Below the pieces are notes generated by a model. The model saw nothing but the letters and a program-made list of their open reading frames with translations. It was not told the origin of the DNA and did not search any database. A program made the translations under genes and the position numbers. A DNA stretch of 22,462 nucleotides from CAZQRW01 sp964596115 (lineage in GTDB: Bacteria; Hydrothermota; UBA3072; B12-G15). This document shows, piece after piece, positions 8,540 to 15,323 of this stretch. The stretch is taken from the NCBI GenBank assembly GCA_964596115.1, contig CAZQRW010000030.1, forward strand, positions 1 to 22,462, written 5' to 3'. How positions within the stretch are numbered: the first letter of the stretch is position 1; every line of letters starts with the position of its first letter.

Positions 8540-9197
8540 CTGAATCCTCCACTATTCTTCCCTCATCTATTGTAACTACCCTCCTCGGGAGTTTTTTTAT
8601 AAGTTCCATCTGATGAGTAGCCATCAATACAGCAGTCCCACTGGTATTTATCTCCTTAAGAATTTCGATTATTTCTTCGGAACCTGCTGGGTCTATATTC
8701 CCTGTTGGCTCATCAGCCAAGAGTATAAACGGTTCTCTGACAAGCGCTCTGGCTATTGCAACTTTCTGCTGTTCGCCACCAGAGAGTTGATATGGGAATG
8801 AATTTTTCTTATGTGTGATCCCAACATCTGCAAGGGCATTCATTACAAGTTCTTTTATCTTTCTTCTTGGGGTATTCGTAACCTCAAGTGCAAAGGCAAC
8901 ATTTTCATAAACATTCTTATCCATCAGCAACTTAAAATCCTGAAAAATAACCCCTATTTTCCTTCTCAAAAAAGGAATTTCTTTCTTTTTTATAGTATGC
9001 GAACTAAAACCAGCTACATTGACCTCACCCGAGTCTGGAAAGATATCAAGATAAATAAGCCTGAGGAGTGTGCTTTTACCTGCGCCTGATTTTCCTACAA
9101 GAAAAACAAACTCCCCCTTATCTATCTTTAGATTTATTTCTCTAACTGCATACCAATTTTTTTGAAATATCTTCGTTACATTTTTAAATTCTATCAA
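8526..9197 (-). CDS. ftsE: Cell division ATP-binding protein FtsE
   Basis: The cytoplasmic ABC ATPase partner of FtsX. It has 223 residues. Walker A is GKSGAGKST (35-43), the Q-loop is in IFQDFKLL, the ABC signature is LSGGEQQ (138-144), Walker B is ILLADEPTG, and the switch histidine is in MATHQ. FtsE is distinguished from other small ABC ATPases by its pairing with ftsX and by RRKIGVIFQDFKLL. The start is TTG at 9197 behind GGAGAG, overlapping the transketolase C-chain end by 14 bases. Confidence 0.95.
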   Translation of the reverse strand: MIEFKNVTKIFQKNWYAVREINLKIDKGEFVFLVGKSGAGKSTLLRLIYLDIFPDSGEVNVAGFSSHTIKKKEIPFLRRKIGVIFQDFKLLMDKNVYENVAFALEVTNTPRRKIKELVMNALADVGITHKKNSFPYQLSGGEQQKVAIARALVREPFILLADEPTGNIDPAGSEEIIEILKEINTSGTAVLMATHQMELIKKLPRRVVTIDEGRIVEDSDVFH

Positions 9198-10098
9198 GTA
9201 ATCTCTCCACTCTATCCGCTATATATATAGGAGTAAAACCATACTCTTTATACACCATATCTGTTGATCCTGATTGTCCAAAATTTTCAGTTCCTATCAA
9301 TTCCATCTTAATAGGATTATGGGTAACAACATATTCTGCAATAGAACTTCCAAGTCCACCAAAGATATGATGATCTTCTGCTACAACAATTCCTTTTGTT
9401 TCCAGTGCGGCTTCATCAATTGAATTCTCATCAATAGGTTTTATTGTAGGATGGTCATATACCCTTGCTTTTATTCCTCTTTTTTCAAGAAGTTCAGATG
9501 CCTCAAGTGTGATGTGTAAAAGAAATCCATGGGTAAATATAGAAACATCGTTACCATCCCTCAACCTCACTGCCTCGCCAAATCTAAATTGAGGCTTTTC
9601 ATATATTACGGGGGCATCTGGCCTTAACAGCCTTACATAGAATGGACCAGGAGCATTTGCTACGAATTTTATTACTTCCCTTGTGGTTGTTGAATCGGCA
9701 GGAGCAATTACTCTCATATTTGGTATACCTCTCATAAGTGATATATCTTCAAGTGCCTGATGTGAAGAACCATCTTCACCAATGGATATCCCTGCATGAG
9801 TTGCCACAATCTTTACATTAAGATTCATATAACAAATGTTATTTCTAACCTGATTATAAGCCCTCCCTGTTGCAAAAATTGCAAAGGAGGAAGCAAAAAC
9901 GGTTTTTCCTGAAAGTGCAAGGCCCGATGCAGTTGACATTATATCCTGTTCAGATATGCCAAGGTCGAAGAATCTTTCTGGAAATTCTCTGGCAAAAATC
10001 TCCGTTTTTGTTGATTTTGAAAGGTCTCCATCAAGAACCACAATATCATCCCTCTCCTTACCAAGTTGGGCAAGGGTCTCGCCATACGCTTTTCTCAA
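9184..10098 (-). CDS. Transketolase, C-terminal chain
   Basis: The second chain of a split transketolase, containing the pyrimidine-binding and C-terminal domains. It works with the neighbouring N chain to move two-carbon units between sugar phosphates in the pentose phosphate pathway using thiamine diphosphate. It has 304 residues. The catalytic glutamate is E50 in DLGISEQDIM. The family block FAIFATGRAYNQVR is at about 72-85, with SIGEDGSSHQALED following. The TTG start at 10098 lies five bases after the N-chain stop. Split transketolases are common in archaea and many anaerobes; a 1-deoxyxylulose-5-phosphate synthase half is less likely because that enzyme is normally a single chain. Confidence 0.93.
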   Translation of the reverse strand: MRKAYGETLAQLGKERDDIVVLDGDLSKSTKTEIFAREFPERFFDLGISEQDIMSTASGLALSGKTVFASSFAIFATGRAYNQVRNNICYMNLNVKIVATHAGISIGEDGSSHQALEDISLMRGIPNMRVIAPADSTTTREVIKFVANAPGPFYVRLLRPDAPVIYEKPQFRFGEAVRLRDGNDVSIFTHGFLLHITLEASELLEKRGIKARVYDHPTIKPIDENSIDEAALETKGIVVAEDHHIFGGLGSSIAEYVVTHNPIKMELIGTENFGQSGSTDMVYKEYGFTPIYIADRVERLLDRI

Positions 10099-10103
10099 TG
10101 ATT

Positions 10104-10913
10104 CTAACCTATATCTTTTAGAGCCCGTTTAACCTCCTCCTTGTTTGGGGCTTTCCCATGCCATTCTACCCTATTTTCCATAAATGAGACTCCCTTCCCC
10201 TTTATTGTTTTTGCTATTATCATAGTTGGCTTTCCTTTTGTAGCAAGGGCTTCATCAATTGCGCCCTCTATTTCTATAAAAGAATTCCCATCTATTTCAA
10301 TCGTGTGCCATCCAAACGCTTTCCACTTATCAGTAAGTGGATAGGGGTCTTTAATCTTATTTACTCTTCCATCTATCTGTAGATTGTTGTTATCAAGTAT
10401 GGCTGTTAGATTATCAAGGTGAAATCTATGACTTGACATCGAGGCCTCCCAGATTTCACCCTCATTAATTTCTCCATCACCAAGAAGTACATAAACATGG
10501 TAATCCTTCCTATCAAGTTTTCCTGCCATAGCCATTCCGTTGGCAATGGAGAGTCCCTGCCCAAGAGATCCAGTCGATGCTTCAACCCCTGGTGTATCAA
10601 GATATGAAGGATGGCCTTGAAGAATACTCCCCAATTTTCTGAGGGTGTGTATCTTCTCTCGAGGGAAATAACCAAGAAGAGAAAGCACTGAGTAAAGCAC
10701 TGGACAGGCATGTCCTTTTGAAAGCACAAATCTGTCTCTATCTTCCCATTTTGGATTTTTTGGGTCCAGTTTCATTTTCTTAAAATAAAGATAAACAACA
10801 ATTTCTACGGCGGAAAGCGAACCGCCAGGATGCCCTGATCCCGCCTCACCTATCATCTCAATTATATCCCTTCTTACCTGACGTGCTATTTTTTCCAGTT
10901 TCTCATATCCCAT
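10104..10913 (-). CDS. Transketolase, N-terminal (thiamine diphosphate-binding) chain
   Basis: The first chain of split transketolase, binding the diphosphate and Mg2+ of thiamine diphosphate. From ATG 10913 it has 269 residues. It shows GSGHPGGSLSAVE near the N-terminus, LSKGHACPVLY, and the cofactor motif GDGEINEGEIWEA ending in the NN of DNNN. An open frame continues 75 codons upstream, but that part reads through the repeat region and has no family similarity. The family alignment begins at MGYEKLEKIARQ. No SD precedes this ATG, and a -10-like GATAAT lies 9 bases upstream, so the message may be leaderless. It is the first gene of the large minus-strand operon. Confidence 0.93.
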   Translation of the reverse strand: MGYEKLEKIARQVRRDIIEMIGEAGSGHPGGSLSAVEIVVYLYFKKMKLDPKNPKWEDRDRFVLSKGHACPVLYSVLSLLGYFPREKIHTLRKLGSILQGHPSYLDTPGVEASTGSLGQGLSIANGMAMAGKLDRKDYHVYVLLGDGEINEGEIWEASMSSHRFHLDNLTAILDNNNLQIDGRVNKIKDPYPLTDKWKAFGWHTIEIDGNSFIEIEGAIDEALATKGKPTMIIAKTIKGKGVSFMENRVEWHGKAPNKEEVKRALKDIG

Positions 10914-10922
10914 TGAGAAAAG

Positions 10923-10948
10923 ATTATCCAAGTATAAACAATTGTCAA
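10923..10948 (-). promoter_or_regulatory. Probable promoter of the transketolase-ftsEX-rnf-mfd operon
   Basis: On the minus strand TTGACA (10943-10948) is followed after 14 bases by GATAAT (10923-10928), or after 16 bases by TAATCT. The 14-base spacing is short. Either choice puts the start of transcription within a few bases of the ATG at 10913, consistent with a leaderless message. Confidence 0.5.
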
Positions 10949-11047
10949 GAAAGAAAATTTTTCTTGCATATTTTGTCACAAATAAGATATGGATCAGTGC
11001 TACAGAAAAACACGAAGTAGAAGAAGATATATCTTTTTTTATTTTTT

Positions 11048-11207
11048 CTTTTTGGTCTCCCAACAGACGAGGTAGGAGAAGTATAGAACGAAAAGCAAGG
11101 TAGGAGAGAAGTAGAAAGAGAAGCAAGGTAGGAGCCAAGTAGGGAGAGAAGCGAGGTAGGAGAGAAGCAAGAAGATAAGCAAGGTAAAGGACACCGGAGG
11201 CTTTAAC
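11048..11207 (+). repeat. 28-bp purine-rich tandem repeat, main array B
   Basis: Motif CRAGGTAGGAG recurs at 11068, 11096, 11124 and 11152, with CAAGGTAAAGG at 11180: a period of exactly 28 bases each time. The leader TTTTTGGTCTCC precedes it, as in copy A at 124. Units 2-4 (11096-11179) are about 86% purine on this strand. The first unit (AGAAGTATAGAACG interior) differs from the following ones (GAGAAGTAGAAAG interior) but matches the first unit of copies A and C. There are no unique spacers between units, so this is a minisatellite-like array and not a CRISPR. Confidence 0.88.
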
Positions 11208-11253
11208 TGCAGATTCTCACGCAAGTAAGATTTTATCTTGTGAACCTTGCCCG

Positions 11254-11303
11254 CCCAACAGACGAGGTAGGAGAAGTATAGAAAGAAAAGCAAGGAAAAA
11301 GGA
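11254..11303 (+). repeat. 28-bp purine-rich repeat, copy C
   Basis: CCCAACAGA is followed by a full unit at 11263-11290 that differs from the first unit of array B at one base. A decayed unit then starts CAAGG at 11291, exactly 28 bases on, and ends in AAAAAGGAC. CCCAACAGA also precedes the first unit of array B. Confidence 0.8.
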
Positions 11304-11570
11304 CATACAGCAGGAGAAAAAGACTTTTAACGGCTGAACACGACATAAAGACAAGGTACATATTAATGCGGAAGTCATAAAGACCGTGAATCGTGGGAAA
11401 AAGACAAACAACAAAGGCAAAAGACATTAACTACGAGATTGCCACACCGCACTACAAACGAGAAGAATGGCTCACAATGACGACAATGGGAAAGACAAAA
11501 TATAGGATATAGAAAATAGAATAGGAAAAAAGGCAAAACGGTATTGGTGAAAGTAAGCTTATATTTTTTC

Positions 11571-11598
11571 TTGCTTTTATGTTTTTACCGTGTATAAA
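11571..11598 (+). promoter_or_regulatory. Probable promoter of the metallo-hydrolase-mnmG operon
   Basis: TTGCTT (11571-11576) and TATAAA (11593-11598) are 16 bases apart. Transcription would begin near 11605, leaving a short leader with the strong SD AAAAAGGAGG five bases before the ATG at 11619. Confidence 0.45.
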
Positions 11599-11618
11599 TT
11601 ATAAAAAAGGAGGTAAAT

Positions 11619-12257
11619 ATGGATAAAAGAATTGAAGATTTTCTACAAAGAATATCCTATCTTGGCCACGATGGCTTCCTTATACGGAATAGTAAAAACA
11701 TCTACTTTGACCCATTTCGCTTAAAAAAGGACCTCCCTCCAGCAGATATTATATTCATCACCCATTTACATTACGATCATCTTTCTATTGAGGATATTAA
11801 AAAAATCCAGAAGGATAGTACAAAAATTGTCGTCCCTCCCGATGGACTTGGAAAGGTAAGGGGCAATTTAGAGATTATAAGAGGAGGTGAAGAAAAAATC
11901 ATTGATGGTTTAAATGTAAAGGCAGTTCCAGCATACAATATAGGAAAAGCCTTCCACCCTAAATCAAATGGATGGATAGGATATATTGTTGAGTTGGACG
12001 GGATCAAAATCTACCATGCAGGAGATACTGATTTTATACCAGAAATGAAATCAATTGAATGTGACATAGCACTTTTACCCGTTTCAGGGACATATGTTAT
12101 GGATTCAAAGGAGGCAATTGAGGCTGCAAAGGCAATAAAGCCATCCATAGCAATTCCCATGCATTATGGGGAAATTGTAGGTTCACGGAGGGATGCAGAA
12201 GATTTCAAAAAGGGACTTGAAGGCATAGTTGAGGTAAAGATATTTGAAAAAATATGA
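11619..12257 (+). CDS. Metallo-beta-lactamase-fold hydrolase (UPF0173/UlaG-like)
   Basis: A small soluble hydrolase of the metallo-beta-lactamase superfamily; the substrate is unknown. The 212 residues contain the metal motif THLHYDHL (H49, H51, D53, H54), H113 or H133, D136 in GDTD, and H182 in IPMHYGE. The short single-domain layout resembles UPF0173 and UlaG-like proteins rather than RNase J or glyoxalase II. The start ATG follows GGAGG at ideal spacing. The gene overlaps mnmG by 14 bases, so the two are likely translated together. No signal peptide is seen, so the protein should act in the cytoplasm. Confidence 0.88.
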   Translation: MDKRIEDFLQRISYLGHDGFLIRNSKNIYFDPFRLKKDLPPADIIFITHLHYDHLSIEDIKKIQKDSTKIVVPPDGLGKVRGNLEIIRGGEEKIIDGLNVKAVPAYNIGKAFHPKSNGWIGYIVELDGIKIYHAGDTDFIPEMKSIECDIALLPVSGTYVMDSKEAIEAAKAIKPSIAIPMHYGEIVGSRRDAEDFKKGLEGIVEVKIFEKI

Positions 12258-14085
12258 TGTAATAGTTGTCGGTGCTGGACACGCAGGAATTGAGGCAGCC
12301 CTTTCTGCAAGCAGGATGGGGATGAATGTTCTTGTACTTACTATTAATCTTGATATGATAGGCCAGATGTCCTGTAACCCCTCTGTTGGCGGAATTGCCA
12401 AATCTCACCTTGTATTTGAAATAGATGCCCTTGGAGGAGAAATTGGATATAATACAGATAAAACGGGGATTCAATTTAAAACCCTGAATAAAAAAAAGGG
12501 GCCCAGTGTATGGTCCTTAAGGGCACAGGTAGATAGAATAAACTACAGGACAGAGATGAGGAAAATCCTTGAAGAGAATGTTAATGTTAAGCAAGCTATG
12601 GTGAATGAGATAATTGTTGAGAATAACAGAGTAGTAGGTGTTATATCTAATATTGGCACTGAATATTATGCTAACACAGTAATTGTCACAACAGGGACAT
12701 TTCTGAAGGGACTTGTTCATATCGGGATGGTACACTTCCCTTCTGGTAGATTGGGGGAGCCTCCATCTGAGGGACTATCAGATTCTTTTAAAAAACTTGG
12801 GTTTGAATTGGGGAGACTCAAAACAGGAACATCTGCAAGGGTGGATGGAAGAACCATCGATTTTGATAGGTTGGAAGTACAGCCAGGGGATGACAATCCC
12901 GAACATTTTTCACACAGGACCACAGAATTTAATCCGTTACAGGTGCCTTGCTACCTTACATACACAAATCCCAGAACGCATAATATCATTAAGAAAAATA
13001 TCAACCTTGCCCCACTTTACGCTGGGATAATTAAGAGTATAGGACCAAGAAATTGTCCCTCCCTGGAAGATAAGGTGATGAAATTTAAAGACAAAGATAG
13101 ACATCCAGTTTTTATTGAACCAGACGGCCTCAATACAAACGAGTGGTATCTCAACGGTGTATCATCATCCCTACCCGAAGAGATACAACTGAACTTTATG
13201 AGAACTATTAAGGGACTTGAGAAGGTGGAATTTTTAAGACCCGGATACGCCATCGAGTATGATTATGTTTTTCCTACCCAATTGAGACATAGCCTCGAAA
13301 CAAAGAAAATAAAAGGGCTATTTCTTGCTGGACAGATAAATGGTACATCAGGATACGAAGAAGCGGCTGCGCAGGGTATAATGGCAGGAATAAATGCCGC
13401 GCTATCAGTAAAAAAAGAGAAACCATTTACACTTAGAAGAGACCAGGCTTATATAGGTGTTCTAATCGATGATCTTGTAACGAAAGGCACAAAGGAGCCT
13501 TATAGATTATTTACATCAAGGGCAGAATACAGATTGCTTCTCAGGCAGGATAATGCAGATGAAAGACTTATGAAATATGGGGTAAAATTTGGACTGGTTG
13601 AAAAAAAAGTATTTGAGAGAGTGACAGAGAGAGAAAAAAAACTGGGAGAGACAATAAAAAAACTAAAGGCAATAAAGGTCGGATCAAATTCCTTTAATGG
13701 AGTAAAGAAACAGAATACTCTCTTCCATATCCTGAAAATGCCGGAAGTACATATTGGTGATGTTGAAGATTATCTCGGTGAGAAATTCCCTGATGAAATT
13801 GCATTCAGGGTAGAAATCGCTGCTAAGTACGACGGTTATATTCAAAGAGCTATTGCCCAGGCAAAGAAACTTGCAGAAATGGAAAAGGTAAAGATACCTA
13901 ATAATATTGATTACTACCAGATAAAAACAATCACAATTGAGGCAAGACAAAAACTCGCAAAGGGAAGGCCTGACACACTTGGTCAGGCATCAAGAATTGC
14001 AGGGGTTTCTCCCTCTGATATCTTTGCCCTTTACATATTTTTAAAAAGAAAGGAGGAAGGTATTGGTATATCTAATATGGGATAG
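12244..14085 (+). CDS. mnmG: tRNA uridine-34 carboxymethylaminomethyl modification enzyme MnmG (GidA)
   Basis: An FAD-dependent enzyme that, with MnmE, builds the (carboxymethyl)aminomethyl group on the wobble uridine of certain tRNAs. It has 613 residues, slightly shorter than usual. The dinucleotide-binding motif is VVGAGHAGIEAA near the N-terminus. The family block CNPSVGGIAKSHLVFEIDAL follows, with GTFLKGL, GRLGEPPSEGLS and LGRLKTGTSARV downstream. The C-terminal helical domain ends with the PNNIDYYQI and GVSPSDI motifs used to bind MnmE and tRNA. The TTG start at 12244 lies inside the end of the preceding gene, behind GAGG. mnmE is not beside it. Confidence 0.97.
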   Translation: MKKYDVIVVGAGHAGIEAALSASRMGMNVLVLTINLDMIGQMSCNPSVGGIAKSHLVFEIDALGGEIGYNTDKTGIQFKTLNKKKGPSVWSLRAQVDRINYRTEMRKILEENVNVKQAMVNEIIVENNRVVGVISNIGTEYYANTVIVTTGTFLKGLVHIGMVHFPSGRLGEPPSEGLSDSFKKLGFELGRLKTGTSARVDGRTIDFDRLEVQPGDDNPEHFSHRTTEFNPLQVPCYLTYTNPRTHNIIKKNINLAPLYAGIIKSIGPRNCPSLEDKVMKFKDKDRHPVFIEPDGLNTNEWYLNGVSSSLPEEIQLNFMRTIKGLEKVEFLRPGYAIEYDYVFPTQLRHSLETKKIKGLFLAGQINGTSGYEEAAAQGIMAGINAALSVKKEKPFTLRRDQAYIGVLIDDLVTKGTKEPYRLFTSRAEYRLLLRQDNADERLMKYGVKFGLVEKKVFERVTEREKKLGETIKKLKAIKVGSNSFNGVKKQNTLFHILKMPEVHIGDVEDYLGEKFPDEIAFRVEIAAKYDGYIQRAIAQAKKLAEMEKVKIPNNIDYYQIKTITIEARQKLAKGRPDTLGQASRIAGVSPSDIFALYIFLKRKEEGIGISNMG

Positions 14086-15055
14086 GGAAAAAACAAAAAA
14101 GAGATTTGGCAAAAGAAGAACGGATGAATTTGAAAAATTTCTTGATAAAATGACAAAAAGGGGATTTTCGATCTACCAGTGCAAATCTGAAAGGATAAGA
14201 CTAAATCTAAAAAAATTTGAAAAGAAAGGCGACCATTTTATTCTGCTTGGTGGAGATAGATTGATCCCGTTCTATAGAATCAAGAACCCTGCGTATGACG
14301 GCGACGAATTTGTCCTTTCGGATAATCCATATGCATCTATCGATAAAAATTTTCTGCTTCCAGAGCGCTCGATTTCAAGGATACCCGATGGAAATGATCT
14401 AGACTTCTTTACTGCAACGATTGATAAACTGGATAGAAAAGACATAAAAAAGCACTCCTTTGGATACACTGCCTTCGTCTGGAAAGAAGCAGCAAAGGCA
14501 GTATACAGTATTCTTCATGGGGACAAAATTAATGTCTGTCCTCCCAAAACGCATAAATCGATCAGAATAAAGGACAGCACCACATTTTTTTACTTCAACC
14601 TCCATGGGTCTGATACCTCTCCAAATTGGTATGGTCAGAAGGGAGAATCTTACCCCATTGCACTAACCCCCTCAAATATTAATAAATTAGAATTAAAAAA
14701 TGGTATTGTTGTATCTGAGGCGTGTTATGGTGCTTACATTATAGAGAAAAATAAGGATACCTCTATCGCACTAAAATTTCTTGAAAGGGGAAGCTCGATC
14801 TTTCTGGGTTCAACAACCATTGCCTATGGTCCTTATACACCACCATCTTCAGAGGCAGACTTACTCTCCTGGTATTTTCTTAAAGAAATTCTCCGGGGCA
14901 CCCCCGCCGGATTTGCGCTTGTAAAGGCAAAACATAGGTTCTTTAAATATATGATGGAGAGTCAGGGTATTCTTGACGAGGATGACCAGAAAACACTATA
15001 CCAGTTTGTGTTATATGGTGATCCCAGATTATCATATAGGAGGAAGAATGGATAA
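14063..15055 (+). CDS. Cytosolic caspase-fold protein, gingipain (peptidase C25)-like
   Basis: A predicted cysteine peptidase of the caspase/gingipain clan; substrate unknown. The 330 residues show the C25 pattern: LLGGDRLIPFYRI (about 61-73), SDNPYAS (86-92), LPERSISRIPDG (99-110), then FFYFNLHGS with likely catalytic H181 and VVSEACYGA with likely catalytic C221. FLGSTTIAYGP and the closing LYGDPRLSYR follow. Known gingipains are secreted with propeptides and C-terminal sorting domains; here there is no signal peptide, propeptide or sorting domain, and the start is rich in lysine and arginine. The TTG start follows AAAGGAGG and overlaps mnmG by 23 bases, while the 3' end overlaps the next small gene. 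The fold is fairly sure; activity is inferred from the dyad. Confidence 0.75.
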   Translation: MVYLIWDREKTKKRFGKRRTDEFEKFLDKMTKRGFSIYQCKSERIRLNLKKFEKKGDHFILLGGDRLIPFYRIKNPAYDGDEFVLSDNPYASIDKNFLLPERSISRIPDGNDLDFFTATIDKLDRKDIKKHSFGYTAFVWKEAAKAVYSILHGDKINVCPPKTHKSIRIKDSTTFFYFNLHGSDTSPNWYGQKGESYPIALTPSNINKLELKNGIVVSEACYGAYIIEKNKDTSIALKFLERGSSIFLGSTTIAYGPYTPPSSEADLLSWYFLKEILRGTPAGFALVKAKHRFFKYMMESQGILDEDDQKTLYQFVLYGDPRLSYRRKNG

Positions 15056-15323
15056 ACAGAAAATTGAAGAAATCGTAAGAAAAAAAATAAAAACAGAATT
15101 CAAAGAATTTTCTGACGTTGCTCCACACATCGAGCAAAGACTCCTATCGATCTCTGGAGGGACTGCAAAAAAGGCAGGTATGAAGGGTCCGAAAAAGAAA
15201 AGGGTCTGGATTGCGGTCTTCAGAAAATATTTCACCACAGAGGATGGTACAGAAATTCAGAAGATATTGAGGGTAACGATTAATGGTAGAGGAAAAATAT
15301 TGAAGATAACCCACTCACGTTGA
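15048..15323 (+). CDS. Small basic protein of unknown function
   Basis: I do not recognise a family. The ATG at 15048 follows TAGGAGGAAG and gives 91 residues; an in-frame ATG 25 codons upstream only adds sequence overlapping the caspase-fold gene. The N-terminal half (MDKQKIEEIVRKKIKTEF onward) is charged and helical. The middle SGGTAKKAGMKGPKKKR is very basic, and the rest (VWIAVFRKYFTTEDGTEI onward) looks like a short beta sheet. The start overlaps the caspase-fold gene by 8 bases and the 3' end overlaps the convergent HD-GYP gene by 9. It may bind nucleic acid or partner the caspase-fold protein; both are guesses. Confidence 0.7.
   Translation: MDKQKIEEIVRKKIKTEFKEFSDVAPHIEQRLLSISGGTAKKAGMKGPKKKRVWIAVFRKYFTTEDGTEIQKILRVTINGRGKILKITHSR

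Larger units (their letters stand above)
11208..11618. other. Non-coding spacer with repeat copy C, a hairpin and decayed sequence
   Basis: Between array B and the metallo-hydrolase gene I see no gene. Contents: a stem-loop at 11221-11250 (GCAAG/CTTGC outside, AAGAT/ATCTT inside) and repeat copy C at 11254-11303. At 11434-11484 a block opens GAGATTGCCACACC and closes CACAATGACGAC, resembling decayed interspersed repeats of the GAGATTGCCAC...GCAATGAC type. Reverse-strand open frames across this region are leucine/serine-rich artefacts of the purine-rich repeats. Confidence 0.5.

Noticed and set aside
10914..11138. 75-codon N-terminal extension of the transketolase N chain
   Set aside because: The extension translates repeat and promoter sequence, while family similarity starts exactly at ATG 10913.
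11068..11207. CRISPR array
   Set aside because: Units are contiguous at 28 bases with no unique spacers, and no cas gene is present.
11226..11300. A tRNA-like reading on the minus strand near copy C
   Set aside because: A GTTC-containing stretch is present, but no cloverleaf arms can be paired.
11039..11427. Several minus-strand open frames rich in leucine, serine and phenylalanine across the repeat region
   Set aside because: They are the complement of the purine-rich 28-bp repeats, change frame between units, have no ribosome site, and overlap each other.
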